DNA of 64,000 nucleotides from Bacillus massiliigorillae (lineage in GTDB: Bacteria; Bacillota; Bacilli; Bacillales; DSM-1321): NCBI RefSeq assembly GCF_000380245.2, contig NZ_HG428742.1, forward strand, positions 452,220 through 516,219, in the 5' to 3' direction. A program made the translations under genes and the position numbers. The notes below the pieces were generated by a model. The model was not told the origin of the DNA and searched no databases. It was given only the letters and a program-made list of their open reading frames with translations. Position 1 is the stretch's first letter; every line of letters begins with the position of its first letter. This document shows, piece after piece, positions 44,775 to 52,772 of the stretch.

Positions 44775-44826
44775 AAGAGACTATCTCAAAAGTAATCTCC
44801 ATTTACTTTTTGGATGGTCTCTTTTG
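44775..44826 (+). terminator. Terminator after hemQ
   Basis: AAGAGACTATCTCAAAAGTAA pairs with TTACTTTTTGGATGGTCTCTT with a few mismatches, followed by TTTGGTTTT. One of the recurrent CAAAAGT-type hairpins. Confidence 0.75.
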
Positions 44827-44877
44827 GTTTTATAGACTACTTCACTACATAAAAAATTTCTAGAATGATTTTTCAAT

Positions 44878-44905
44878 GCATATTTTTCTCCCTTGTTCAT
44901 ACATT
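44878..44905 (+). promoter_or_regulatory. Sigma-E promoter of cwlJ-gerQ
   Basis: GCATATT (44878-44884) and CATACATT (44898-44905) are 13 bases apart, an exact fit to the mother-cell sigma-E consensus (kmATATT and CATACAnT). It predicts a start near 44912 and a leader of about 100 bases before cwlJ, consistent with known sigma-E expression of cwlJ in B. subtilis. Confidence 0.8.
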
Positions 44906-45011
44906 TGAAATAGTAAAGATTACTGCTAGTTACTGAAGTGCCAAGCTACTTCATCGCATATTGCTTACTAATCTTTTTTGATCATCAAGAGTCAACAATG
45001 AGGTGAAACAA

Positions 45012-45443
45012 ATGGGAGTGATTCCGTATAACGAAGAAGATGTGAAGTTACTTGCACGCCTTATGCGTGCAGAAGCAGAAGGTGAAGGAGAACTTGGAAT
45101 GCTTATGGTTGGTAATGTAGGCGTCAATCGAGTCAAAGCCACTTGCCTAGATTTCAAAAACATTGATACCGTATCAAAAATGGTCTTCCAAAGCCCTGGT
45201 GGCTTTGAAGCAACCCAAAAGGGCTATTTCTATCAGCGAGCAAGGCAAAAAGATATGGACTTAGCACGAAAGAATCTTAAAGGAAATAGATATCATCCTG
45301 CTAGCTATTCTTTATGGTATTTTAGACCAGAGGGTGAATGCCCACCTACTTGGTACAACCAAGCCAATTCAGGACGATACAAAGCACATTGTTTTTTCGA
45401 GCCTACTGGAGACGACTGCCCAAGTGTATATCAAACGTTTTAA
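45012..45443 (+). CDS. cwlJ: Spore cortex-lytic hydrolase CwlJ
   Basis: A 143-residue cell-wall hydrolase of the SleB/CwlJ (Hydrolase_2) family that degrades spore cortex during calcium-dipicolinate triggered germination. LLARLMRAEAEGEG holds the catalytic Glu, and GYFYQRARQKD and SLWYFRPEGECPPTWYNQ match B. subtilis CwlJ. I chose the ATG at 45012, with AGGTG six bases ahead, rather than the GTG at 45003 inside that ribosome site. gerQ follows by 85 bases; GerQ is needed for CwlJ to sit in the coat. Confidence 0.92.
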   Translation: MGVIPYNEEDVKLLARLMRAEAEGEGELGMLMVGNVGVNRVKATCLDFKNIDTVSKMVFQSPGGFEATQKGYFYQRARQKDMDLARKNLKGNRYHPASYSLWYFRPEGECPPTWYNQANSGRYKAHCFFEPTGDDCPSVYQTF

Positions 45444-45528
45444 ACGCATAACAACAACAAGATTTACTGACATGTATTCATACTTACTAAAACTGCTATC
45501 ATAGCATGTAAATTGGAGGTAAGAAGAA

Positions 45529-46068
45529 ATGAACCAGTCTGGTCCAAACCCGTATGAAAACTATGGATATCGGCCTCAACAACAACCACCTTATTTCAAC
45601 CCTATGCAAGGTGGACAACAACCAATGTATCAACAACCAATGTCCCAACAACCATCACCGCACCCAATGCCAACTACTCAGCAAGGACAAAGCTTCCAAG
45701 GAGGACCACTCGAAGCTTCTGGTGGTTTATTAGTACCTACACCACCCAGTACACCAACAACAGGTCCACAAATTCCTGGAATGTTGCCTTTAGAGCAATC
45801 TTACGTAGAGAATATTCTCCGCTTAAATAAAGGGAAGCTTGCAACCGTATATATGACTTTTGAGAACAATCAAGAATGGAATGCAAAGATTTTCAAAGGA
45901 ATTATCGAAGCAGCAGGACGAGATCATATCATTCTAAGCGATCCTCAAACAGGTATTCGCTACATTCTACTGATGGTATATCTGGATTATATTACGTTTG
46001 ATGAAGAAATTGAGTACGAGTATCCATTCGCCTCTGCACAGCCTTTGGCTACTTATTCACCAAGATGA
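45529..46068 (+). CDS. gerQ: Spore coat protein GerQ
   Basis: A 179-residue spore coat protein. The N-terminal about 90 residues are low-complexity and rich in Gln, Pro and Gly (QQPMYQQPMSQQPSPHPMP), and the C-terminal about 85 residues form the conserved GerQ domain (EQSYVENILRLNKGKLATVY, AAGRDHIILSDPQTGIRYILL). GerQ anchors CwlJ and is cross-linked by transglutaminase through Lys/Gln residues. GGAGG lies before the ATG. The downstream hairpin ends the operon. Confidence 0.93.
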   Translation: MNQSGPNPYENYGYRPQQQPPYFNPMQGGQQPMYQQPMSQQPSPHPMPTTQQGQSFQGGPLEASGGLLVPTPPSTPTTGPQIPGMLPLEQSYVENILRLNKGKLATVYMTFENNQEWNAKIFKGIIEAAGRDHIILSDPQTGIRYILLMVYLDYITFDEEIEYEYPFASAQPLATYSPR

Positions 46069-46105
46069 AGATAGTCAACCGAGGACTAGTTTAGTCCATA
46101 CCAAG

Positions 46106-46140
46106 AGTAAAACCCTCGCTATACTAGCAAGGGTTTTACT
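46106..46140. terminator. Terminator between gerQ and the DUF423 gene
   Basis: AGTAAAACCCT and AGGGTTTTACT form a near-perfect stem, with CGC/TAG unpaired. It lies between convergent genes. Confidence 0.85.
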
Positions 46141-46144
46141 TTCA

Positions 46145-46516
46145 TTATGCATATTTGTTAACAGCAAACACCATTAATAGCCAAGCTACAAGGAATGAAA
46201 CACCGCCAATTGGTGTAATAGCTCCTAATACTTTAATTTGTGTAACACTTAATACGTACAAACTACCTGAGAATAAAATAACGCCAATAAACATTAACCA
46301 ACCTGACCAATTAATAAGTGGCTTCATACCAAACTTACCTGCTAATAAACCAACGACAAGTAACCCCGCTGCATGAAACATTTGATATAGTACAGCCTTC
46401 TCCCATGTAATCATATATTTTGCTGGAATTCTTCCATCTAATATATGAGCTCCAAATGCACCTAATGCAACCGCTAAGAAGCCATAAATAGCACCTAATG
46501 ATATAAATAATTTCAT
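46145..46516 (-). CDS. ywdK: DUF423 family membrane protein YwdK
   Basis: A 123-residue protein with four hydrophobic helices and the family start LGAIYGFLAVALGAFGAHIL, followed by AVLYQMFHAAGLLVVGLLAG. DUF423 proteins are widespread small membrane proteins of unknown role. The position beside gerQ is the same as in B. subtilis. Confidence 0.88.
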   Translation of the reverse strand: MKLFISLGAIYGFLAVALGAFGAHILDGRIPAKYMITWEKAVLYQMFHAAGLLVVGLLAGKFGMKPLINWSGWLMFIGVILFSGSLYVLSVTQIKVLGAITPIGGVSFLVAWLLMVFAVNKYA

Positions 46517-46723
46517 CTTTCCTGCTCCCCCTCTACTTTTACAAGTGTATTTTATTAGAAAATATTTTATTTTTAGTCAAATACCATTAAAACATATTGT
46601 TTTTGTAAAGAATAGTAAGAGGTCCTCTGTACAAAAAAAATTCATAATTTATAATGAAGAAAAGAAATCCGATACATAATTGATATGTCATCTCATTATT
46701 CATTAAATAAAGGAGTCTGAATC

Positions 46724-47374
46724 ATGCACGAAACGATTTATCACAATACTAGTACAAGATCATTATTTCAAAAAGTTCTTGTCACATTTATTATTAGCCT
46801 TTTACTAGCAACTATTGGATTGTATGCTGGTCAGTTCATTCCACCTAGCCTTATGCTTCCACTAGCCATTGCAGAGTTTATCATGATTATTGCTGCTTTT
46901 TGGTTTAGAAGAAGAAAAGCCGTTGGATATACATTTGTATATGTTTTTGCTTTCATTTCAGGTATAACAACATTCCCTATCGTAAGCTATTACGCTTCAA
47001 CTGCTGGTGCAGAAGCCGTATTAATGGCATTTGCTGCAACATTTGGTATTTTTACAGTATTTGGAATTGTTGGATCTACAATGAAGAAAGACCTTTCTTT
47101 CTTAGGTTCTTTCTTAATGGTTGTATTAATTGGTTTAGTAGTAGTAAGTATTTTAAGCATATTTATGCCTCTATCATCTACAAATATGTTAATCGTATCA
47201 GGTGTTGGAGCAATCCTTTTCTCTCTGTATATCCTATATGATTTTAACCAGATGAAACATCGTGGTATTTCAGAGGAAATGGTACCTCTACTTGCTTTAA
47301 GTCTTTATTTAGACTTCGTTAACTTGTTTATCTATTTATTACGTATAATCGGTATTTTAAGTAATGATGATTAA
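46724..47374 (+). CDS. yetJ: Bax-inhibitor-1 family calcium-leak channel YetJ
   Basis: A 216-residue membrane protein with seven hydrophobic helices, closely similar to B. subtilis YetJ, a pH-sensitive calcium-leak protein. The two Asp that form the pore latch are seen in LYDFNQMKHR and YLDFVNLF. AAAGGAG precedes the ATG. It is monocistronic; its 3' end is followed at once by repeat modules B2 and A7. Confidence 0.9.
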   Translation: MHETIYHNTSTRSLFQKVLVTFIISLLLATIGLYAGQFIPPSLMLPLAIAEFIMIIAAFWFRRRKAVGYTFVYVFAFISGITTFPIVSYYASTAGAEAVLMAFAATFGIFTVFGIVGSTMKKDLSFLGSFLMVVLIGLVVVSILSIFMPLSSTNMLIVSGVGAILFSLYILYDFNQMKHRGISEEMVPLLALSLYLDFVNLFIYLLRIIGILSNDD

Positions 47375-47383
47375 TAAGAAAAA

Positions 47384-47546
47384 ACATCACCGATCCTTTT
47401 GGATTTAGAATTTGCTTCTTGTTTTTACTCCTAATCCAAAAGGAGACACACGGCAGTCATAAGACGAACCATTCTTGAAAACCCTCTTTTGGTTTTCAAA
47501 ATGGGTTGGCTTATGACCGAGTGTGTCAGGTGTCAGGTTAGACAAC
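47384..47546 (+). repeat. Module B hairpin repeat, copy B2, with C motif
   Basis: After a short C motif (ACATCACCGATCCTTTTGG) comes a long hairpin: GACACAC (47444-47450) pairs with GTGTGTC (47521-47527), GTCATAAG with CTTATGAC, and CTTGAAAACC with GGTTTTCAA. It resembles the B part of the hybrid at 20655-20779 in plan and in the CATAAG/CTTATG step, although the arm bases differ. It ends GTTAGACAAC. Confidence 0.75.
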
Positions 47547-47574
47547 ACGCAAAACTATATACTCCCTCTATTAA

Positions 47575-47724
47575 GAAAAGCACAAGCGACCGTTTGGCGA
47601 CGTATAGATTGGAGCACTTCGACTGAGATAAAGTCAACACGAAGAGGCGATAGCCTTTTTCGTGTTGACTTATCGTAGGGAGATGGGCGAAATCTATACG
47701 TCGCTGGGCACTGGAGCTAGACAC
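47575..47724 (+). repeat. Module A interspersed repeat, copy A7
   Basis: It begins GAAAAGCACAAGCG and ends GGAGCTAGACAC. Outer arms GCGACGTATAGATT and AATCTATACGTCGC are exact. The inner palindrome is longest here: GTCAACACGAA pairs with TTCGTGTTGAC. It follows B2 downstream of yetJ in the same orientation. With B2 it fills the 422 bases between yetJ and yeeI. Confidence 0.85.
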
Positions 47725-47757
47725 AGCACAAATTTATATACTTTCTTATCTGTTAAA

Positions 47758-47792
47758 AAAGCGTCCGAAAAATGATTTTCGGACGCTTTCTT
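47758..47792. terminator. Terminator after yeeI
   Basis: AAGCGTCCGAAAA pairs with TTTTCGGACGCTT. It lies five bases past the yeeI stop. Confidence 0.85.
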
Positions 47793-47796
47793 TCAT

Positions 47797-48516
47797 TTAT
47801 TCACCTAAATCCACATTGTGGTACACTTGTTGAACATCTTCTAAATCTTCTAATGCATCAACTAATTTTTCAAATTGAGCTTGTGCATCAGCATCAAGTG
47901 TTACATCGTTTTGTGCAAGCATTGTTAATTCCGCAACTGTAAATTCTGTAACACCAGCACTTCTGAATGCTTCTTGTACAGCATGGAATTGATCTGGCTC
48001 AGCATATACGATTACCGCTTCATCTTCTTCAAGAATATCACGAACATCAACATCTGCTTCCATTAGTAGTTCAAGTACTTCATCAGCAGTCTTACCTTCT
48101 ACACCAATAACTGCTGTAGCGTCAAACATGTAAGCAACGGATCCACTTACACCCATGTTCCCACCGTTTTTACCAAAGGCTGCACGAACGTTTGAAGCAG
48201 TACGGTTCACGTTATTTGTTAATGCATCTACAATAATCATTGATCCGCTAGGTCCAAATCCTTCGTAGCGAAGCTCAGCATAGTTATCATCTGCTCCACC
48301 TTTGGCTTTTTCAATAGCACGATCAATAATGTTTCTTGGTACATTGTACGTTTTAGCACGCTCTAAAACGAATTTTAATGCTTGGTTAGATTCTGGGTTT
48401 GGTTCACCTTGCTTGGCAACTACATAAATTTCAAGTGCGAATTTTGAATATAATCGACTAGTATTAGCATCTTTGGATGCTTTTTTCTCTTTAATATTGT
48501 TCCACTTACGACCCAT
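47797..48516 (-). CDS. yeeI: YebC/PmpR family regulator YeeI
   Basis: A 239-residue YebC/TACO1-family protein, nearly collinear with B. subtilis YeeI. MGRKWNNIKEKKASKDANTS, RYEGFGPSGSMIIVDALTNN, GSVAYMFD and a C-terminal VYHNVDLGE are present. The family is described as DNA-binding regulators and, more recently, as ribosome-associated factors that help with difficult (proline-rich) translation. I chose the ATG at 48516, which gives the YeeI length; a GTG nine bases upstream is also in frame. Confidence 0.9.
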   Translation of the reverse strand: MGRKWNNIKEKKASKDANTSRLYSKFALEIYVVAKQGEPNPESNQALKFVLERAKTYNVPRNIIDRAIEKAKGGADDNYAELRYEGFGPSGSMIIVDALTNNVNRTASNVRAAFGKNGGNMGVSGSVAYMFDATAVIGVEGKTADEVLELLMEADVDVRDILEEDEAVIVYAEPDQFHAVQEAFRSAGVTEFTVAELTMLAQNDVTLDADAQAQFEKLVDALEDLEDVQQVYHNVDLGE

Positions 48517-48650
48517 TGCGCTCACTCTCTTTCAGCTTTAAATCTATACAAAATCATAAAAAATTAATCTATTTAATGAATAGAAGCAATTCATTCACTA
48601 GAATATATTATAACGAATTGATTCATCCGTTTCGAGTACTCTAGTCAAAA

Positions 48651-48700
48651 AAATATGGCTGTCCTAAAAGTGATTTCCAATCACTTTTAAGACGCCTCTT
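48651..48700 (-). terminator. Hairpin downstream of ywdI
   Basis: GGCTGTCCTAAAAGTGATT pairs with AATCACTTTTAAGACGCC. It is close in sequence to the hairpin at 23680-23714, including the adjacent AAAGCGTAAA on the minus strand. It is about 190 bases past the ywdI stop. The rest of 48517-48883 holds no gene I can support. Confidence 0.6.
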
Positions 48701-48883
48701 TACGCTTTTAAGATGCTTCGTACTTGTTTACATCTGATTGTTAATTTAAATTAAGTTACTTGAAATAGTTGGTTTATAACGCTTGCGGTTTAGAGAATAG
48801 ATAAATTCTCCATTTAATATTAAAAGGAAAGCCCAGTGAAGTGATATTAGCTAATACCTTTCGAGTCACCCTTATCTTAAATT

Positions 48884-49153
48884 TTAGAAGTCTAATAAAG
48901 ACGAACCATTTGCATCATTCATTGACATTGGTTTTTGATTCGCTACTTCAGCAGTAGGTGTACTCACATACTTAGGTTCCTGCATTACAGGTTGCTTTAC
49001 TACTTGTATATTGGCTTCTTCTTCTGACATTATTTCGCATAATGCTTTAATTGCCAATATGTAACTTTGTTTCTTTTGAAATGTTGAGGCTGTCTTAGCT
49101 TTTTGAATAAGCTCTTCCATTTTATTCAACACTTTATCAGATGAGATTTCCAT
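48884..49153 (-). CDS. ywdI: YwdI family small protein
   Basis: An 89-residue protein similar in position and pattern to YwdI. The first 55 residues are helical (SDKVLNKMEELIQKAK, YILAIKALCEIMSEEE), followed by a flexible Gln/Pro-rich tail ending NGSSLLDF. The ATG at 49153 follows AGAGGTG; a longer frame to 49180 lacks a ribosome site. It lies downstream of ung and the 57-residue cysteine protein on the same strand. Function unknown. Confidence 0.75.
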   Translation of the reverse strand: MEISSDKVLNKMEELIQKAKTASTFQKKQSYILAIKALCEIMSEEEANIQVVKQPVMQEPKYVSTPTAEVANQKPMSMNDANGSSLLDF

Positions 49154-49222
49154 TTTATTCACCTCTAGTGTTCTAGTCAAGTTTCTTCCTTAATCATAAT
49201 GTACGTTTCACAATCATTCTAG

Positions 49223-49396
49223 TCATTTCTTTTCTTCATACTTCATACAATTTTGCCCCGACGATTGCAAAACAATCATCGAAGGTAGTAGCTTGGATTT
49301 AAACCCGAATGCCCTACATCCCTTTGGCGACTGCTGATCCCATGTCACGAAATAATGCCTACACTTCACACAATTAATTCTTTGTTTATTTTCCAT
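49223..49396 (-). CDS. Conserved-looking 57-residue four-cysteine protein
   Basis: A short gene on the minus strand between ung and ywdI. The translation starts MENKQRINCVKCRHYFVTWD and continues with a PKGCRAFGFKSKLLPS segment and a final SSGQNCMKYEEKK. Cys9, Cys12, Cys27 and Cys50 form a likely zinc site. I recall similar CxxCxxYFVTxDxxxPxGCRAxGFKS proteins, annotated as hypothetical, in Proteobacteria as well, so I believe it is real. AGGAGAT lies immediately before the ATG, so the spacing is shorter than ideal. Adjacent genes on the same strand suggest co-expression with ung and ywdI, but no function is known to me. Confidence 0.72.
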   Translation of the reverse strand: MENKQRINCVKCRHYFVTWDQQSPKGCRAFGFKSKLLPSMIVLQSSGQNCMKYEEKK

Positions 49397-49437
49397 ATCT
49401 CCTATTGTTCTCTCTTTCGAAAATTGTCAGAAAATAA

Positions 49438-49453
49438 TGTTTCATGTGAAACA
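49438..49453. promoter_or_regulatory. parS-like site (Spo0J/ParB binding)
   Basis: TGTTTCATGTGAAACA matches the Bacillus parS consensus TGTTNCACGTGAAACA at every defined base except one (T for C in the centre). It is intergenic, 15 bases past the ung stop. In B. subtilis several origin-proximal parS sites exist, and this gene neighbourhood lies within that origin-proximal part of the chromosome. Sequence match is seen; ParB binding is inferred. Confidence 0.6.
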
Positions 49454-49467
49454 TTGACGAATTCAGT

Positions 49468-50181
49468 TTAATGCACCCAATGAATATCATTTCTCGTTCT
49501 TTCAAAACCTTGAAACTTTAAGAAATCATCTGGATACTTTACACTACACATCATTGGATGACGACTTTCATAGAACCGTCCTTTTTCAATATATACTTTA
49601 TTACTAATCGCTTCTTTCCCCCATAAAAACCAACTAATATTCGGATTACATTTAGATATATAAGCTAACACTTGCTGTGAAAAATGAGCCCAAATATGTT
49701 TATGACTATTCGGCTTTCCTGTTTCACACGTAAATGATGTATTCAAAAATAAAACACCCTGTTTCTCTAAATCATCAAACCATAAGTGAGGTGGTTTAAT
49801 AGGAAAGCTACCTGAACTAATTTCAGACTTAATAGATTGAAAAGATTTAATATCACTATAATCCTCAATTTGATTAAAATTTTTATGCAATAAACGTACG
49901 ATGTTTTTCAAAGATACTTGGCGGAATGGACCATGCCAACTTTCTAACCCACCTACTTCAAAGGATCTTCCAGTAGCTGCCCCTTTCATTGGATACACAT
50001 CTTGACCAAGCCAAATGACTTTCACTTGATGTAAATCTGTAGTAAGAAATCGTAAAATGCGGTCGGTTTCATGCGGATTATAATTCGACCCAATTTGTTG
50101 TTCGATTTCTTTTAACTCATCTATCATTTCTTTTGTCAAAAAAGGCTTCCACGAATCATGTATATTATTCGGTAAAATCAT
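49468..50181 (-). CDS. ung: Divergent family-1 uracil-DNA glycosylase
   Basis: A 237-residue protein with the UDG fold, removing uracil from DNA in base excision repair. The water-activating loop reads WLGQDVYPMKGAATGRSFEV instead of the standard GQDPYH: the catalytic Asp and the Tyr are kept, but Pro and His are replaced by Val and Pro. GVLFLNTSFTCETGKPNSHK keeps the uracil-binding Asn, and the leucine-loop segment is SRHPMMCS instead of HPSPLS. Synteny with ywdI and pdxK supports ung at this locus, so it may be the main enzyme or a specialised paralogue with another copy elsewhere. AAGGTAGAGAG precedes the ATG. Confidence 0.8.
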   Translation of the reverse strand: MILPNNIHDSWKPFLTKEMIDELKEIEQQIGSNYNPHETDRILRFLTTDLHQVKVIWLGQDVYPMKGAATGRSFEVGGLESWHGPFRQVSLKNIVRLLHKNFNQIEDYSDIKSFQSIKSEISSGSFPIKPPHLWFDDLEKQGVLFLNTSFTCETGKPNSHKHIWAHFSQQVLAYISKCNPNISWFLWGKEAISNKVYIEKGRFYESRHPMMCSVKYPDDFLKFQGFERTRNDIHWVH

Positions 50182-50476
50182 TGTATCTCTCTACCTTTCA
50201 GGATTATCTCTTATCATTTTATCTTAAATTCTCAGTTTCCTCTAATTTCTCATTATTTCATAGAAAAGAAATTAGTGCAGCCACACAGTATGTATGAAAG
50301 AACCCTTGATTCTTCAACTAGACTATTACTTTTTCACTTTACATAAGTAAATGAAATGCTTGTATATCTAAACTTAATTATTATATTCTTAATAGAGAAG
50401 AAGACTAATTAACTGCTTATTAGGCGAAGAATAGTTAATTAATTCATAATTATCTAACTACATTAGGAGGATTCAT

Positions 50477-51298
50477 ATGACAATGAAAAAAGCTTTAACG
50501 ATTGCTGGCTCCGATTCAAGCGGCGGTGCAGGTATACAAGCAGATTTAAAAACATTTCAAGAACTTGGTGTTTACGGTATGACTGCCTTAACGACAATTG
50601 TAGCGATGGATCCAAAAGATAACTGGCATCATCAAGTATTTCCTCAAGAAACATCTACAGTTGAAGCACAATTAGAAACAATTCTTTCAGTAGGCGTAGA
50701 TGCATTAAAGACAGGAATGCTTGGTTCAGTTGAAATTATCGAATTAGCAGCTCGTAAAATTAAAGAGTACAATCTTACAAACGTAGTAATTGACCCAGTA
50801 ATGGTTTGTAAAGGTGAAGATGAAGTTCTATTCCCTGAGCATACCATTGCATACAGAGAAGCTTTACTTCCACTTGCAACGGTTACTACACCTAACCTTT
50901 TTGAAGCAGCTCAGCTTGCTGGAATGCAAACTATTACGACAGTTGACCAAATGAAAAAAGCAGCAGAAAAAATTCATGACCTTGGAGTTAAATATGTTGT
51001 GATTAAGGGCGGAAGCAAATTACATGGTACAGAAAAAGCCATCGACCTAATGTATGATGGTAAAGAACATATCATTATTGAAAACGACCTAATTCCAACT
51101 TCTTATACACATGGTGCAGGTTGTACATTTGCTGCAGCAATTACGGCTGAATTAGCACTTGGAAAATCTGTAGAAGAAGCAATCTCTGTAGCGAAAGATT
51201 TCATTACAGAAGCCATTCGCCATTCTTGGAAACTAAACGAATACGTTGGACCAACTATGCATGGTGCTTACAAACTATATGGAGCTCAAAATAAATAA
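50477..51298 (+). CDS. pdxK: Pyridoxine/hydroxymethylpyrimidine kinase PdxK
   Basis: A 273-residue ribokinase-superfamily enzyme phosphorylating pyridoxal/pyridoxine (and possibly HMP). LTIAGSDSSGGAGIQADLKTF, DALKTGMLGS, VVIDPVMVCKG, TPNLFEAAQLAG and the catalytic TSYTHGAGCTFAAAI are the ThiD/PdxK signatures; the Cys in GAGC marks the pyridoxal kinase subgroup. AGGAGG lies six bases before the ATG. Upstream bases 50182-50476 show no gene. A terminator follows directly. Confidence 0.9.
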   Translation: MTMKKALTIAGSDSSGGAGIQADLKTFQELGVYGMTALTTIVAMDPKDNWHHQVFPQETSTVEAQLETILSVGVDALKTGMLGSVEIIELAARKIKEYNLTNVVIDPVMVCKGEDEVLFPEHTIAYREALLPLATVTTPNLFEAAQLAGMQTITTVDQMKKAAEKIHDLGVKYVVIKGGSKLHGTEKAIDLMYDGKEHIIIENDLIPTSYTHGAGCTFAAAITAELALGKSVEEAISVAKDFITEAIRHSWKLNEYVGPTMHGAYKLYGAQNK

Positions 51299-51321
51299 AA
51301 TATAATATAATATAAAACTTG

Positions 51322-51353
51322 GACTAATGTGAACTATGCATTAGTCTTTTTTT
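51322..51353 (+). terminator. Terminator after pdxK
   Basis: GACTAATG pairs with CATTAGTC followed by TTTTTTT. A second imperfect hairpin (TTTGGGTTGATA with TATCACCCCCAAA, about 51481-51527) lies farther on; otherwise 51354-51603 shows only a likely promoter region for yojF. Confidence 0.85.
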
Positions 51354-51603
51354 CCTTCGTTTTCACTCTTACAACTACATTTTGATTGAAGCAATCACAA
51401 GAAATGTTCAAAAAAAATGAAGGTAATCTTTTCGCATTATTTCCATTCTTTTAGTAAGATAGTGAATAGTAATATTAAAAATTTGGGTTGATATGATTTT
51501 CTTTCAACAATCTATCACCCCCAAAAAGAAGAACTACCCCAAGATTTACTTTGAGAAATCTACTATAAATCAAGATGTTAATTAGGAATGAGGAGGTTAT
51601 AGT

Positions 51604-51951
51604 ATGAAGCCAATTGTACCTTTAGCTGTTCAAGAAGCAATTGATTCTTTTCAGCAAAAAGATGTGTATATACATCTAGAAACAACTAACGGAGCATATG
51701 CTTCACACTTTGGCGGAGGCAGTTACTCTGCTGGTGCTTATATTCGAAATGCTCTTGTTCAATATGAGCATGGAAAAATTAAAGGTGACGGTCCCTATCG
51801 TGTAGGTTTAAAGATTGCATTAGGATGGGTTTACGCTGAAGGCGTTACTCACTTCATGATGGATGACCAGAATCGATTACTTCTAGCTGGTTTAGATGAA
51901 AGTGGTCGTTTAGCTGTCTCATTACAAATTAGCGAGACACCGTTCGAATAA
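51604..51951 (+). CDS. yojF: YojF family (DUF1806) protein
   Basis: A 115-residue protein of the YojF family. It has YIHLETTNGAYASHFGGG and GLKIALGWVYAEGVTHFMMD, a small beta-rich fold without a known catalytic motif. It is 19 bases upstream of bshB2, the arrangement in B. subtilis, so it may assist bacillithiol synthesis or use. GGAGG precedes the ATG. Confidence 0.85.
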   Translation: MKPIVPLAVQEAIDSFQQKDVYIHLETTNGAYASHFGGGSYSAGAYIRNALVQYEHGKIKGDGPYRVGLKIALGWVYAEGVTHFMMDDQNRLLLAGLDESGRLAVSLQISETPFE

Positions 51952-51970
51952 GACGAGAGGAGGAAAAACA

Positions 51971-52645
51971 TTGAGTCAAGAAAGTCATGTACTTGTCGTG
52001 TTCCCTCACCCAGATGATGAAGCTTTCGGTGTATCAGGAACGATTGCTTCATTCACTACTCAAGGGACACCTGTAACATATATGTGTTTAACACTAGGAG
52101 AAATGGGCAGAAACTTAGGTAACCCACCTTTTACCACTCGTGAAGGGCTGCCAAAAATCCGTAAACAAGAATTACAAGAAGCAGCAAAAGCTATGGGTAT
52201 TTCCGATTTACGTATGATGGGCCTTCGAGATAAAACAATTGAGTTTGAAGATGAAGAAAAACTTATCGGTATGATTACAGATGCCGTTCACGAATTAAAT
52301 CCTTCCTTAGTTATTTCCTTCTATCCAGGATATAGTGTCCATCCTGACCATGATGCAACAGGAAAAGCAGTCGTAGAAGCTTTGGGAAGAATGCCAGAGG
52401 AAAGCCGTCCAACTTTACATGCAGTAGCATTCTCAAGTAACTGTATTGAAGATTTAGGAGAACCGGATATTGTTAACGAAGTAAGTGCTTTTCAAGCTAC
52501 GAAACTAGCGGCACTTCGAGCTCACGCTTCTCAAACGCAATTAATGACTGCTGATTGGGAAGAAAAGATTAACCAACGTGATCCAGAAGTATTGAGAAGA
52601 CTTAATATAGAGACGTTCTGGACATATAAGTGGGATAATAAATAA
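51971..52645 (+). CDS. bshB2: Bacillithiol biosynthesis deacetylase BshB2
   Basis: A 224-residue zinc-dependent deacetylase of the LmbE/PIG-L family that removes acetate from N-acetylglucosaminyl-malate in bacillithiol synthesis. The zinc motif HPDDEAFGVSG (His, Asp, Asp) is near residue 13 and YSVHPDHDATG holds the third ligand. The start is TTG at 51971 with GAGGAGG ahead. It pairs with yojF. Bacillithiol S-conjugate amidase activity is possible in this family. Confidence 0.9.
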   Translation: MSQESHVLVVFPHPDDEAFGVSGTIASFTTQGTPVTYMCLTLGEMGRNLGNPPFTTREGLPKIRKQELQEAAKAMGISDLRMMGLRDKTIEFEDEEKLIGMITDAVHELNPSLVISFYPGYSVHPDHDATGKAVVEALGRMPEESRPTLHAVAFSSNCIEDLGEPDIVNEVSAFQATKLAALRAHASQTQLMTADWEEKINQRDPEVLRRLNIETFWTYKWDNK

Positions 52646-52726
52646 TTTCATCATCTATGTATAAAGTGCTCGTGCACTGGATATAATGCCAATATGATGA
52701 ACTTTCCATAGTATCCCCCTTTAATT

Positions 52727-52755
52727 AGATTACCTATTTAGGTAATCTTTTTTTT
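52727..52755 (+). terminator. Terminator after bshB2
   Basis: AGATTACCT pairs with AGGTAATCT, followed by a run of eight or more T. Confidence 0.85.
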
Positions 52756-52772
52756 GTAATCTACAACAGTGT

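Noticed and set aside
45470..45500. Separate sigma-E promoter directly before gerQ
   Set aside because: CATACTTA gives a partial -10 but no convincing -35; the cwlJ promoter can serve both genes.
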